Shown here: piece after piece, positions 1 through 13,387 of the stretch
Position numbering within the stretch: position 1 is the stretch's first letter
Layout: every line of letters starts with the position of its first letter
Assembly: GCF_964340395.1 (NCBI RefSeq)
Contig: NC_135551.1
Coordinates: 30,191,455 to 30,255,454 of the forward strand
Source: Glandiceps talaboti
Taxonomy: Eukaryota; Hemichordata; Enteropneusta; Spengelidae
Reading direction: 5' to 3'
Length of the DNA: 64,000 nt
The notes under the pieces: model-generated
Told to the model about the DNA's origin: nothing
Databases searched by the model: none
Seen by the model: the letters and a program-made list of their open reading frames with translations, nothing else
Program-made: the position numbers and the translations under genes

Positions 1-359
1 CCTTGAGATATAACATTTTATCATCCAACATTCTACGACGAGAAATCCTATTATTTTGGTAACGACTTGGACATGTTGGATTTGTTCGATATTCAGATCA
101 TATAAATAATTCTTTCTGATACGATTGAACCGTAATTACGAGCAGAGAGTAAACAAAGGATGACCGGAAATGACGTCACTGACGATTAATCTCCCTAGGC
201 CTATGTCTTTTTTGATATATGTATCGCTACCTTGGTATATTTCCTTCGGTCTAAGCTAATGGTTTCTAGGATATTGATGTAGAATGTGATCCCGTACTTA
301 AACAACAAAATATTGAACAAAGTGTCTTTACACATATCTCCGCATACATCATTAAGGGG
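1..359. other. non-genic DNA, no gene seen
   Basis: I see no convincing coding exon here. The only notable short motif is a perfect palindromic CRE-type site (TGACGTCA) at 171-178. The same octamer recurs at 47116-47123, 50017-50024 and 62997-63004. With no adjacent gene, no function can be assigned. Confidence 0.5.
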
Positions 360-491
360 GATGGACTCGATTAGTTACTTGATAACTACTTCCAATCTCC
401 CCTTTCCCGTCATCATGTAACTTTAATGTTTCCTTGCATATTGTATGTTTAAATATTGGGAAATAAATCATATTATTATTATTATTATTAT
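360..491 (+). mobile_element. retroelement-like 3' tail with (ATT)n
   Basis: A C/T-rich stretch (about 395-412) is followed by a T/A-rich stretch, the polyadenylation hexamer AATAAA (within 461-468) and then a pure ATT trinucleotide tail (471-491). AATAAA running directly into a short-motif tail is typical of the 3' ends of non-LTR retrotransposons of the CR1/L2/jockey kind and of SINEs that borrow those tails. No reverse-transcriptase coding sequence is visible upstream, so this would be a 5'-truncated copy. The call is inferred from architecture, not from a recognised family. Confidence 0.35.
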
Positions 492-1160
492 CTGATGCTG
501 GAAACTTAAAGGGCGACGAAAGTGGTGATTGAGTACTAAGTCAATGTTTTTATCTCAACGACAATAAAAACACGTATAACATTTCCTACAATACGTCAAC
601 ATCTGTTATATCAAGTTAAACTTCTCTTATATCTTAGTGTGTTTTAATATACATGATAACGTCTGTCCGACAGTTTCTTGAATTTAAAATTGTCAATGCC
701 GAGAAGACATGAACAAAAGATTTCACTACTACACCGTATCGCTTCATCCCGTACACGTCAATCTTCTAATAAATTGTTGCTTTAACTCGTTCCATCGACA
801 TGAACACAGCCTCGGGCCTTGACAATGACAAATGGCGTACTTTGCGAACTTGTCCCACTTCCCATTTCAAATTCCAGCATGACGCTTTTTTTATGAAAAT
901 GACCACCAATATATTATTTCCCAGTCATCTAGTATCAAGGAATTTTTCATCTGTATCACATAATTCTAGCGTCTGTGTATATTGACACACTTTTAAGAAT
1001 CCACGTTATACATGTAAGACCCACTAAGAGATGTCACAGCTGTACTGAACGTATGTAGTCTTGTTTTAATGCGGGGTTAAATCATGATGTCTCACGGCAA
1101 GATTGAAGATTTTTTTTTATTCTATTCATTATTTTCTGACTTGTCATACACCAATACATG
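492..1160. other. non-genic DNA, no gene seen
   Basis: A + strand open frame of 61 codons (800-985) has no recognisable domain and no flanking splice signals that stand out. I treat it as chance. No other structure was noticed. Confidence 0.45.
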
Positions 1161-1423
1161 ACATACGCACACGTACACGCATACGCACGCTCGCACGTAT
1201 GTACTACATACATACATACACCATGTACATACATACATACATACATACATACATACATACATACATACATACATAATACATAATACATAATACATACATA
1301 CATACATACATACATACATACATACATACATACATACATACACACACAAACACACAAACAAGCAAACAAAGCGCGCACGCGCGCGCACACATACATACAT
1401 ACATACATACACCCACACACACA

Positions 1424-1493
<70 letters not shown>

Positions 1494-1575
1494 TACATAC
1501 ATACATACATACATACATACATACATACATACATACATACATACATACATACATACACACACATACGTACGTACG
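1161..1575. repeat. compound microsatellite (ACAT/ACGC/AC)n
   Basis: ACAT tetranucleotide runs are interrupted by ATAC-ATA blocks (1272-1298), an alternating GC/AC block near 1370-1390, an ACGC run (about 1420-1458) and an AC run, and then return to ACAT. The right edge ends in ACGT units. All frames are open because the motif lacks stops, which produces meaningless Tyr/Val/Cys ORFs. It is one of eight ACAT arrays in the window. Confidence 0.95.
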
Positions 1576-3152
1576 TAACTTTTACTGTAAGATCTTTTAC
1601 ACCATTTGACGTTTTAACAAAAAATGGGAGGAAACAATCAATTTTGGTGAATGGTAAAAAAGTTACAAACTTCTGAAAGGGGTCTATCGCTACACTAGAG
1701 TTGTTTGGTTGTTTGATTTCGAAATTTTTATTTGTTCCAAGTTTCATTATGAATTGGATTATCTGCGCTGATGGTATTAGACAAAGCGATGGGATTTCAT
1801 AGTACGTAGGTGTACTTAAAAATCACTTATTACCACTTTGCGTCATGCGGATAAAAAGACACCTCGATTCTGTTAATTGAACTATCAAAACTGAAATTGA
1901 TGAACCCGGCATGAAAATAGTTATTTAGTTTAGTCTCATGTCGAGTTCTCCATTTACTGCGAAAGGCATACACACAGTATCAAGTGCTAGTCTAGGAGGT
2001 ACACCTGTTTGAAATATTGTTTTTTCTACTGTCAGTATTTTCTCCGATCACCCATAATTGATGAGATGAACATATCCAAGGTACACAGACAATCTCTTCC
2101 GAACACGTCTCTTACCTTTAATGATATTTTGATAGTTTGGCAAAAGTGCGTCATTAACACGAGAAAAGTTCTTGATATGACGAGCTAAGGTGTCAGTAAG
2201 TAGAAAGCTGAGAAACGCGATATGAAGGGAAAATACAACTGATAGTACATCGTTAGCTAACAATTACAGGAACACCAGGTAACACATTTCGATGATAAAA
2301 CACAGCAAAAGTGGAAAAAATATATTAAAAGGAGCACAAGCTGAGTTTCGGTGTAGTTTATACTGCATATTTATAGAGTACTCGCAGTATTGTACTTACT
2401 GGAGTACACTTAGCCGCCACTTCAAATTAACTGAACTCAAACCTTGTATTAGGATATAACTGATCCGGTAACTTAATTTATCATACGTATCAAAAATGTT
2501 CAAGAAATTCCCACTATGCAATGAACTGTCCTAACAATGTCAGAAGACAAGTTGTAATGATATGAACAGCATGCATCGACATCAAAATCATAACTGACTT
2601 TAACTTGATGAGTAAAAAGCTCAGTTTGTGCCACTTTAAGGAGCCTGATTTAACAATCTCAATAGAAGCTGTAGTGCGAGTTGAAAAACTCGCTCGATGC
2701 ATCAGATAGTAAGGTGAATAAATCGAATAGCGAACACTCTATCTATGGCATGTGTTATCACTTGTTGAAATCACACTTCCTGTATCATGTAGAATAATCA
2801 AAACGCTTTCCGCTTGATTATGTTGTCTGTGTAGGTGTAATCCTAGTACATATACAGAAATGGATTTCTTTAATCATTCTAAGATTAACGTATGCAAAGA
2901 ATCCCCAAGTGATTTTTTAAAACAGTATTTACCACTTTAATGGAAAATCCGTTGAATCGGTTCACTGATATTGAAATGAGATAGAAGGCATGATTGAAAC
3001 GTACAATCAATGTAGTTTGGATTAACAAACAATGCTAATATGTTTTCTTTACTTTCTTCATATGATAACTGAATGGAACACATAACCCCAAGAATGGCAG
3101 TTTACTACATACGAAAATTCACCCCCCTTACCCCGTGTGTAATTACACGTGG

Positions 3153-3153
<1 letters not shown>
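1576..3153. other. non-genic DNA, no gene seen
   Basis: AT-rich sequence. Short minus-strand open frames (for example 2048-2263 and 2514-2702) lack domains and codon bias. No repeat or RNA gene was recognised. Confidence 0.45.

Positions 3154-3203
<50 letters not shown>
3154..3203. repeat. (ATC)n trinucleotide microsatellite
   Basis: About 16 uninterrupted ATC units are preceded by a C-rich segment and a short TGTGTAATTACAC palindrome. Confidence 0.95.
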
Positions 3204-4064
3204 ATGTCTAAAGCACGTGATTCACTATTGTTTGTAATAAATGCAAGGGTTGCGTACACAAAACGAGAGTCGTACTTGCAACCGTTAAACACCCTTGTGT
3301 AGTCATCTCCTGGTTTATGGGAATAAAACACATACATGTATTCATGTAATGACCAACCAGTGATTACAAATGTGATTATAACATTAACTTTCAGTGTATT
3401 GCCCCTTGCATATGTAAATTGACAGTTTGGAGACTCTTACATTGCTTGATGTTGTTACAGGGTGAATAAGTAATTATTATAAGCACCAACTGTGTGAATG
3501 TTCACAATACTTTCAGAGATAATATTCTGATACCGAAGAGAAATTAATGAAGAAATGTATGAAATACGCCATAGGGGAATATATCAGTAATAGATCTTTA
3601 CGATGTGATTATTATCCTCACGGCATACCAATAGGTGAAAGTTCTATGTAACCGTAACTACAGTACTTGTAAATGAATGAACACAATAAAGGTGTCTACT
3701 TTCCATCATAGACCACACAAACGATATCTTATAAGTACAGCTTTCTAATCATTTTAGCTGTACATCAACACGCATCCCAAAAAGAAGTATACATTTTCTG
3801 AAAGCTCATGAAATTTTCTTTGTGTTAATAGTAATATTAAACGGGTATTTGTACTTCCTATTGGCTACCTTGTTTAGTCTAACTCATGCAAAAAAAGTAG
3901 AAAAGTAAAAGAAGCCTGAATGTGGTTAAAAACATACATGTAAGAATGATATTTGTTGTAATGGGGGTCTAAGGAATTAATCTTCATAATTATTACAATA
4001 TATTTAAGTTTTAGCTGAAACTGGACCGTTTAAAAATTATTTCGTTAAATAAAATGACTTATTC
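3204..4064. other. non-genic DNA, no gene seen
   Basis: AT-rich sequence with no coding or repeat structure that I can support. Confidence 0.45.
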
Positions 4065-4318
4065 ATAATGCCATACATCCTGTACAGTATTGAATCATCT
4101 TTGGGTAAATGTATTTGTGCAGTTGTTCACATAATATGGTACAGTAAATCCAATCAAATGTATTTTTGGGTCCGTACCCAAAATCATCCCCCTCCCCCAA
4201 TGTGATCATGATTTCCACCTATTGCTGTACTACTGATGTCTAATTATTGGCATTTTAACAGTTCTCAGTGAATGCATTGTTGTTGTCTGATTGAAAAAAT
4301 AATGCTCCAGTTATATAG
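4065..4318 (+). repeat. dispersed repeat, copy 1
   Basis: This segment is clearly similar to 55985-56252 in the same orientation. Shared landmarks in order are a GTACAGTATT / GAACAGTATT segment, ATCATCTTTGGGTAAA / ATCATCTGTGGGTAAA, TTTTTGGGTCCGTACCC / TTTTTGGGTCCGTCCCC, GTGATCATGATTTC / GTGATCAAGATTTC, and GTTGTCTGATTGAAAAA / GTTGTCTAATCGAAAAA. The family is unknown. It has no coding capacity and no obvious terminal repeats, so it is probably a fragment of an interspersed element. Confidence 0.65.
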
Positions 4319-4998
4319 CTAGTGCAGCCTTTAAATACCACCTTTGAGGCCATTTCACAATTACAAGTGTGTCTTAGTCTATTTATTGGAAAATCAGGCC
4401 GTTCTGCCAAGCAATCTTGTTGTTTACTAGGAAGTTTATCATGGAAGGTTATTGAATAGGATGGAACAATCACATGTGGCATACCTATGGCGAAGTAATC
4501 ATTTGAATAGTAATTGGGCACGACTCAATGTTGTTAACCGGATTCATCAACCATGACGTCTATTTATGGCATTGGAAATAGCCTTGATGGCCGACGTGTT
4601 CTAATATACGGTGAATGAAGTCTTGCTAACCTTTTATACAATGACGTCTTTCCTGATAACTTGGTTCAAGTACAGTTGTACACATGAGACATCACATATG
4701 TGGGAAGCCTTATGAGGTTATATCGAAAGGAGCTGACAATTACTTGTATTTGATGTGATCGACTTTATACAACATATTCTCATAAATGAGTCACGCTGCA
4801 TTTCTTTTTTGAATCTTGTTTTTATATGTTTAGTGGGGTAAATGGGAAAAATGGAAATGTTGGCTTTAAATGTAAAACGTAAGTAGATCTACTATCATAT
4901 ATTTCATTTATGATGAACAACCTAACTTTTCCAAAAGTTCGTGTGTTTAAACAACCATGAATTGAGCAGATGTTGACACTACGAACTTTCTCGAAGAG
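4319..4998. other. non-genic DNA, no gene seen
   Basis: A minus-strand open frame (4255-4521, 88 codons) overlaps the dispersed repeat and has no recognisable domain. Nothing else was found. Confidence 0.45.
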
Positions 4999-5830
4999 TT
5001 ATCACCATGACACCAACGCATGGCGACAGGCCTTATCACCATGGCGACAGGCCTTATCACCATGTAACCAATGCATGACGACAGGCCTTATCACCATGTA
5101 ACCAATGCATGGCGACAGGCCTTATCACCATGTAACCAATGCATGGCGACAGGCCTTATCACCATGTAACCAATGCATGACGAAAGGCCTTATCACCATG
5201 TAACCAATGCATGGCGACAGGCCGTATCACCATGTAACCAACGCATGGCGACAGGCCTTATTACCATGTAACCAATGCATGGCGACAGGCCTTATCACCA
5301 TGTAACCAATGCATGACGACAGGCCTTATCACCATGTAACCAATGCATGGCGATAGGCCTTATCACCATGTAACCAATGCATGACGACAGGCCTTATCAC
5401 CATGTAACCAATGCATGGCGACAGGCCTTGTCACCATGTAACCAATGCATGGCGACATGCCTTATCACCATGTAACCAATGCATGGCGACAGGCCTTATC
5501 ACCATGTAACCAATGCATAGCGAAAGGCCTTATCACCATGTAACCAATGCATGGCGACAGGCCGTATCACCATGTAACCAACGCATGGCGACAGACCTTA
5601 TTACCATGTAACCAATGCATGGCGACAGGCCGTATCACCATGTAACCAACGCATGGCGACAGGCCTTATCACCATGTAATCAATGCATGGCGACAGGCCT
5701 TATCACCATGTAACCAATGCATGGCGACAGGCCTTATCACCATGTAACCAATGCATGGCGACAGGCCTTATCACCATGTAACCAATGCATGGCGACAGGC
5801 CTTATCACCATGTAACCAATGAATGTATGG
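4999..5830. repeat. 34-bp minisatellite, about 24 copies
   Basis: The unit begins GGCCTTATCACCATG, continues TAACCAATGCATGG and ends CGACA, with a strict 34-bp period. Variants include GCCGTATC, AACGCATGG, TTATTACC and CGAAAGG. These variants recur as a set with a 340-bp (10-unit) spacing: CGAAAGG at 5181 and 5521, GCCGTATC at 5221 and 5561, and the TTATTACC variant about 340 bp apart. A 10-unit block was therefore duplicated as a whole. The second copy at the left edge is shortened. The array is AT/GC balanced and carries one CCAAT pentamer per unit. Confidence 0.95.
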
Positions 5831-7820
5831 CAACAAACACACCGAGTTGTGAGAATAGTGTTGGCTTTGCTTGAAGTTATTTGAGTTTTAACACGTGTGT
5901 CTCGATGCGTGTAAAAGATATTTAGGAATTTCATTGGAAAATGATGTACTTTTTAAGTTGTGTGTATGCCGCGAAATGGGGTCATTCGAGGTCGTCCATT
6001 ATAACCCTTTTCCAATGAAGACACGGTTAATGCCGTTTGTGTTCACCCACGACATTTAAAAAAAATTGCCTGCAATCTGATCTAAAGTGAACTCCTAATA
6101 GTGGTACCATTTGGTCTTCTATATTTCGATGTATCAAGTACTGAATACGTGCACCATTTTTGTTGAGCTACATTCATTGTTAAAGGCCTGATTATGACCG
6201 TTCAACCAGAAACTAGTATATGAGATAACACCGTACAATCACTCTATTCGTCTATAAAGTGTATATCTGTGTTGCATTAAATATACGGAAGTGTGGTTAG
6301 TGTCATCCATTGTAACCATGGCAACGTGTCATTTTTTCAGAACCTGATTCTGATTAGAGCGATGTCACTTCCGGTCGGAGATGTTATCACAGGACGACAT
6401 TTTCGTGGAATTCTCTCTCTGATTTTATAAAATGTGTCATATCTGTAACACAGCTACATTGTTTTGTCATGTTGCCTTGTGTACGCATTTTATAGTGATG
6501 TAATATCACCTTGCGAATCAAATGATATGGCACTGATGTCTTTAATATGAATCAAGATTATTCATAACGTCCTTCCTCTTATATAAACGACCTAAAATTC
6601 CAAAGACCGAATTTATTCCGAAAGGCTTTTTTTTCACAAACTAGATAGCCTTACATTGGGTAGGAGTTGTGTACTCAAGTTGTTACCAGTGACTATACTT
6701 TGATTTTGCAAGTAAAATATATGCCAATGTGATATTTTATCGTTAGCTTGCCTGATCAGTATCCAGCATCTAAATATGTGATAGCTGTGAGATGTTGTAA
6801 CAGCATTGGCGATTGCTATTCGTTCAACCATAAAAGTTCTCTCCCGTGCACTATTTAGTTATTGGCGCCATGGACAGCATGGAGAGATTGAAGTAGGAGA
6901 TGGATTGACGTATGTATGTATTTTACAACTGACAAATATGATAACCTTAATCACTGGTGAAAATGGCGGTTGGTTGGCGAAATACATGTATTTTGTTGGC
7001 GATGAAAAACATTTACAATTTCTACAGATTCTTTTTTTATAACATCATTATCGAAAACGTAGATCACTAATGAGAACCACTTCCGGTCAGCAAAATGAAA
7101 GGAAAAACACCTGAAAATAACAAAAAGAGAAACATGGTTTATATTCTGTCATAAGGTGATTGCGTGTATATAATAGGCAATATGTTCATAATTTTTGCAA
7201 AATATATTTGTATTATGATTTATGTTTATGTAGTTATGAAATGTTTTTCTTAATTATGAATTTTCTTTATGTAAATTATAAGATTTGTTTGTGCCATATT
7301 TATATTAGTTATATAATATGTTATATAAAGTATTGAATATATTTGTATTAGATACGAAATATGCTTAATACACATTTTATAATACATGAGTTATATACGT
7401 TATGGAGTATTTTTATATAAATAACTGAATGTGTGTTTATTCAAGTTACTTCGTCATAAGCTATGCTTCCAAGTGAGATTGGGTGAAAGTATGTCTTTAG
7501 GCATAGTATAACGTTCGCTTTAGTCTGTCGTGATCAGCCCTATATACCCTTTTTAAGTTTTATGATTTGTGCTCATTGCGTAAACAGCGGTGAACTCTCA
7601 TCTTCTACATACCGTCAAAAAAGTTTTATCCGTAAAGCTGGGAAGCCTTTCAAAGTAATTTCTGATAAACTGTGTTTGCTCCTAGCCTGTAAGGAAGACT
7701 TTTCCCCAACCAACTCCCATTAAAGTAATTAGATACGTAGGTCGCTTTAACAACCCTATGTTTTGGAACTCCTCTCGTTCTTTACATTTCCGACTGGACC
7801 TTCGGTTACAGTATTTCTTT
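5831..7820. other. non-genic DNA with AT-rich core
   Basis: No gene is supportable. 7140-7440 is very AT-rich and full of TTATAT/TATAAA strings. An RFX X-box-like palindrome lies at 6312-6325. The open frames at 6634-6831 and 6806-7042 overlap on opposite strands and look random. Confidence 0.45.
6312..6325. promoter_or_regulatory. RFX X-box-like palindrome
   Basis: GTAACCATGGCAAC fits the RFX-family X-box pattern (GTNRCC then RGYAAC half-sites). Related sites occur at 33019-33032 and 34088-34101. No gene start is recognised nearby, so function is unproven. Confidence 0.25.
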
Positions 7821-7870
7821 AACACAAGTTTTCCCTCGAGCTATGAACACAAGTTTTCCCTCGAGCTGTG
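7821..7870. repeat. 25-bp tandem duplication
   Basis: Two adjacent copies of a segment starting AACACAAGTTTTCCCTCGAG (7821 and 7846) differ by a single base near the end of the unit (CTATG versus CTGTG). This looks like a recent small duplication. Confidence 0.9.
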
Positions 7871-9169
7871 ACAGACTCGCTCAGATTAAAAGTGTTCGTT
7901 CGTGATAGGTGGACTTTCACGAAGACTAACATAACAGTAAACATTCACTCGGGTAAAAAAAATCATACCAAGTTCCTCATATATTTCGCAAGTTCTTGAT
8001 TATAATAATTGTTTTTCACTTTTATGTCACATAATTACTTGAAGGGCTAACTTTGGAGTGTCAAAAAGAACGCCATGCAATTGTACACAGTGGATTTATA
8101 TCTTCCGTGAATCAAATCAGACATACAGACTCTACCAGAAAGGAATACGTATACCTGAGGAAATCAACTCATGTTTACATTCGTGACATGATACAATGCA
8201 CATACTTACACCTTATTTGATTTGTACCAGTATTTCACTTTACCGTCACTCATCTCAGCTGTTTTTCCCAGTAATAGAGTCTCTACATGGAGGATTATTT
8301 TTCAAAACATTCTAAGTAATAATAGCTTGCATTTATTGCAGTGTCCTCCTTTCAGTAAGTATGCCACGTTCAAAGCATACTTATTATGATCCAAGGCACG
8401 TAGTCTTAGCAATGCAAACAAACAAATGTATATATGATAGAGCCAGCGTATAGCGTTCCATTGTTCATCGCACTACTTACTGAGAGAAAACTGACATACA
8501 TAGTGCATCACTTTGCATCCACGGATATAAGGTTGTTAGAATATGGTCTATTGCAAGTGTGAGGTTACTGGTAAATGATAGAGACCTTACCGTTAACTGT
8601 CCAACATTCTTGAATTCAATTGTGCATGAACGTCAGTGTGAAAATGAGCTTTAATCAATTCAACAAAAACTGATCGAAACTCACCTTTCTAAGCAACCCT
8701 CTGAACTGCATTGATTTTTTATTACATTTCCTCCTACCCATATGGCAAAACTGGGAGCATTTTTTATCCATATATTTTTGTAGTTGAGTGTTTGCTTATG
8801 CAAATCCATCTGGCAACTGGACTATGAGCGATGATTTCAAGCGGAAAAAATACGTACCAACAATGTGCAATGATTGAAAGCATGTCGATAGGATCATTGC
8901 ACTCGAAATGATCACATCCCTACTAAATAGCACATATCAGACGATCTGGTTGGTAGTGTTTCAGGCATGTGGATTCTTTCCAAGCATTACTGTTTATCCC
9001 AATGTCATTTCAATTCTGCACATGTTATCATTTAAAGCCCCTTTCAGTCTTGCTAATCGACACTAGTAAAGAATCCGAGTGAAGAACAGCGTGCAAATGT
9101 CTGTACAACTATCCGGCAGCTAAGTTACAACCGTAACAAGTAAACCTGAAACAAACATAGTATTATTGC
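7871..9169. other. non-genic DNA, no gene seen
   Basis: No open frame above about 60 codons and no repeat structure was recognised. Confidence 0.45.
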
Positions 9170-9815
9170 CACAATTTATCGTCTGGTTCGACAAATATCA
9201 AACCCCTGTGTCATCGTCTGGTTCGACAACAATTTTACTAACATTGCTAAATTTTATCGTCTGGGCCAGCACAAATCTTACTAATATTGCCGTTTTATTG
9301 TCGGGCTTGACAAAACTCTACTAATATTGCTAGATTGTATCGTGTGACTCCACAAAAATCTGACCTATATTGCTACATTTTATCTCCCGGCTTGACAAAA
9401 ATCTGACTAACATTGCTACATTTTATCGCCCTGCTTGACAAAAATCTGACTAACATTGCTACATTTTATCGCCCTGCTTGACAAAAATCTGACTAACATT
9501 GCTACATTTTATCGCCCTGCTTGACAAAAATCTGACTAACATTCTACATTTTATCGCCCTGCTTGACAAAAATCTGACTAACATTCTACATTTTATCGCC
9601 CTGCTTGACAAAAATCTGACTAACATTCTACATTTTATCGCCCTGCTTGACAAAAATCTGACTAACATTCTACATTTTATCGTGACGGTCTGTCTCTACA
9701 GATATCCTACTTATATTGTTACATTTTATCGTCTGGCTTAAAGTTGACAAAAATCTTATTAACATTCTACATTTTATCGTCTTACTTCATAAAAATCTTG
9801 CCAATATTTCTACAT
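9170..9815. repeat. 42/43-bp minisatellite with degenerate edges
   Basis: The core unit reads CTTGACAAAAATCTGACTAA, then CATTGCTACATTTTATCGCC, then CTG. Units starting at 9391, 9434, 9477 and 9520 are 43 bp apart. From 9520 on the spacing becomes 42 bp (9562, 9604, 9646), because a one-base deletion turns ATTGCTAC into ATTCTAC and then spreads. Outer copies (from about 9170 and after 9680) are strongly diverged. This is the expected pattern of a homogenised centre with decaying edges. The short ORFs on both strands arise only because 42 is divisible by 3. Confidence 0.9.
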
Positions 9816-12800
9816 TTACTTGTTTAATATGAGTCTGTAGTAAGTAATACAACTATAAAGTGATCTTTCCAGCGTTATTGAATAAATATATAAATAACTA
9901 ATAACTTGACGACTTCTCTTCCGGCTGATATGATTTATTATTACATCTAATCAGCATACGACGAAATGTTTATTCAATGTGATAAGCCCCAAGAAGTGAA
10001 AAAGCGAGGTAAAATGTCACTATAACTGATACGGTAACCATGGTTATTACTTTGTATGCGGTTAGAATTGTTTTTAATATTTAGATAAGGGGATATGACT
10101 GGGAGAGAATGGACAAGTTGTTTATTCAATACAGAGAGTGGAGAAGAAGGAAACTGGAACTTATTTTTTTATATTCAGTAAGTCAGGGAAAGAATGAAAT
10201 AACCGAAAAATTGGTTCTATTCCAATACTGACAAAATGAAGTTGTCGACCATATGCTCGCCTGACCTTATTATATGAAGCACTCTATGGCTATTTGGCTA
10301 TTCCGTTCCATACACATGCGCAGATGATATATCGTTCTGAACATAGCCAGACCGTCAGATTATGTAGTGTAACAGTGTAACAGAAACACAAAGCAACATC
10401 TTTTACTTTGAATAATATGTCGACACGAAGATTTGTTTTTGCTTTGTGATATTTAACGTGAATTTGTTGTTCATGGATTCCCTATAGAGGTTTTTGTAAA
10501 AATCAGCAGTGTCCAATGTGAGTATCACGTGACCGTCATGGCGATAGCGTTAGATTTCATCTCCAAATGTGCAACATATTCTCCTGTCAATTATTAAAAA
10601 CAGAGAGCAGACAAAAAGATAGTATTTTTTTATAAATTTATATTAAAGACATATTTCATCACGTTATCATCCTATGTACACTGCCGACACACATATTGTA
10701 CATATAGCTGTAAGGTAGACATTTCTAATGATGCTAAATCCACACTACACCTTTGGAATTCACTTCATTTTTCAACGCAAATGTTGATGAGAATTCACAA
10801 ATATGTATCTGAATAAATCGGCTATATTTCTTTACAGAATGCGCCCCGGGAATCAGTTTCCCTTTAAAATCAAAATTCTTCAAATATCTCCAAACATTGA
10901 CATATGACAGCTTGTTTCTGGTGCTTCCGAAATGATAAACGAAATTTTGGAATTCGCCATCTTGTTTTTTTTTTCAAATAGAGTTAACAGTATTCGGTGG
11001 CCATATTGGATTCTAAAATGTCTTGATTTGATATGATTTGACATATATTTCATCAATACGAATTGGGTGCGTTTTCTTAATTGAACAAGGTTACAACGTC
11101 AGTTTACGATTTTGTATTTCTGAGGTACTACGACATGAAACCAGCTAATCTTCAGGCTTTGATTATTTTCTTATCGACTACGACCCAATTTGACGAACGA
11201 TTATTCAGATAAACGTCTGTACGTACAATCGATGAATACTAAATAGGTTTTGTTAGAGCAGTAAATGTTTACAAAGACGGGTTCGATCTCAGACTAGTTT
11301 TGCACCTCAGTAGGAATTTTCAAGATTTTTGAATTGAATTAAATGAGAACCATAATGGATGTACACAAAGCATGCGAATTACAAGTAGAATGTCAACATA
11401 AATAGAATATACTACATAAAAAGAAATAACAGGGGAAAATAAATAAAGTTAACTGACTCCTATATAATACTACTTCTACTAATAAAAAGAGAAGAATGTA
11501 CGTATGAAGAAGTTTTGTTAATCCAAAGATAGAGTTGGAAATATTCCATAGTAAGTTTTATAAATGAAATATTAAAACTATATCAGATTAGATTACATAT
11601 GTACAAAGAATGCAAGTAAGTACTGTGAGAAACATCTTCAGTAAATGTCATCAGCAGATGACACGGTTCAGTGACGAGAATCACCGAGATAGGTCGAAAT
11701 GCCGATAAATATGAACCTTGTTTCACACCAAAAACCCGTTAAAACATGTTACAGTAACCTACAAAAAGCGATTGGATTTCTTATCATCCGATGCACATAT
11801 AAAACACTTTTTACAATTGTACTCGTATATTGATGTGAGAAAGCCATTTTATCTTGCAGTGCCTTTCTACAATAAAACGTATTAGGAATGCCGGATAGTA
11901 TATTTGGCATCGTCTAATGTATAAAGTCAGTTGAGTTAACACTCTACCGTTAAATAACGTAATATAATTCGGTCACAATTGCAAAGGAGCGCAACACCAT
12001 AGCTAAATTTACTCCGTGGCTTCAATATTGTCAATGACAAAACCAGTAACAGGTTTTGTGTTATCCTGATTAGTAAAAGTTGATTAACTAGATTCTTCCA
12101 CTTAAGAACTTTTCATCTCTCAAAAAGACATAAATGAAAAAAATATATAATTCACATGAAAATTCAGCTGTATTCGTAATTCGATATATTAAATTAAGCT
12201 TTTAGTCTAAACACAAGCGTGAACATTGTATATCTGGAATTTTCGACTGTATACTCAAATCTTTGTCAACAGATTGATTCACTAGTCAGAAAACGTGACC
12301 TAAAAACTGTGATAATGCCGCCAAATTCTCTGTGATGTACACCACAAATACAGTACAATGTATATGAAATATAATTATGATGAATTTTATTGTTTGTCGT
12401 ATTGTCTCGTAATCTTGTATACAATGATTTGACGGTGAAATCAAGAAATTCGTGCGACTTACTTCAGAATTTTGTACTAGTATTCTGTAAACAGAAATCT
12501 GGAAATAAACTTTAATCCAAAACTGAGATTTTACGTCATCAGCCCTATTAATGCATCTTTTATGTAATATCTAAAACGGGGCACCAAATTCTCTCTATTA
12601 ATGCTCTAGGCAACGATCAAATCACTGACCCTTTTACTCCAAGTTGTATTGTCGTTCGTTCAACCTTTAAAATAATATATTAAACCAATACTTCGTCAAT
12701 TATGGGTGTTGAATATGTAATAGATATTTTACCTCAGCGTTTGTAGCAAGTGCTGTGGGTGAACTGTATTGTAACTTAAGGGCACTGCATATCCATCCCA

Positions 12801-13335
12801 CTTTACCTAGTAGACGGCATAACTTAATAAGGTTATCTTAAGAACGATGAAAGAATTCACTTTATTAGTAGTGTAAGCACGTTATTTGACATGGCTACAA
12901 ATACACGATTTCTGTTTAAACCTGCACCAGCTTTAACTGGGGTATTATATATTTTCTCGATAAAACAACCAACAATATATTCCCTGAATGTTATTAAAAA
13001 AATCAATAATTAGACATGATAGTACATGTCAATTACATGTCTATTTTATCTATAAGTAGTATTAAGTTAAAATTGGGTTTCGTTGGAGCACTGATGTTTT
13101 GGGTGAGGAAGTATTACATTACACTATACTATGTGTACTGTACTGCTACACAATTATGTGTATCTACATGTGATGTAGTACTGTGCAGGGTGTATGATAT
13201 TACGAGTAAGCCGCTATTAACGAAACAGTTACAAAAAAACGTTCCCGTTGCACTCAGTTCGGATTTAAAGGGACAAAGCTGCCACCAGTAGAGTTACACA
13301 ATCCGAGTTGAAACACCGTACCCATTTGTTTTATC
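9816..13335. other. long non-genic stretch
   Basis: About 3.5 kb with no supportable exon, RNA gene or repeat array. The only sizeable frame (13016-13291, 91 codons, + strand) starts MIVHVNYMSILSI and has no recognisable domain. A CRE-free, AT-rich background prevails. Diffuse old mobile-element remnants are possible but cannot be demonstrated by eye. Confidence 0.4.

Positions 13336-13386
<51 letters not shown>
13336..13386. repeat. (AAAT)n microsatellite
   Basis: About 12 uninterrupted AAAT units. It could be the tail of a non-LTR element, since it follows a T-rich segment, but no element body was recognised. Confidence 0.95.

Positions 13387-13387
<1 letters not shown>

Noticed and set aside
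1082-1747. Tyr/Val/Cys- and Ile/His/Thr-rich ORFs over microsatellites (also at 26.9, 37, 39, 53, 54 and 61-62 kb)
   Set aside because: They are translations of stop-free ACAT, AC, TA and CAGA repeats. They occur in several frames at once.
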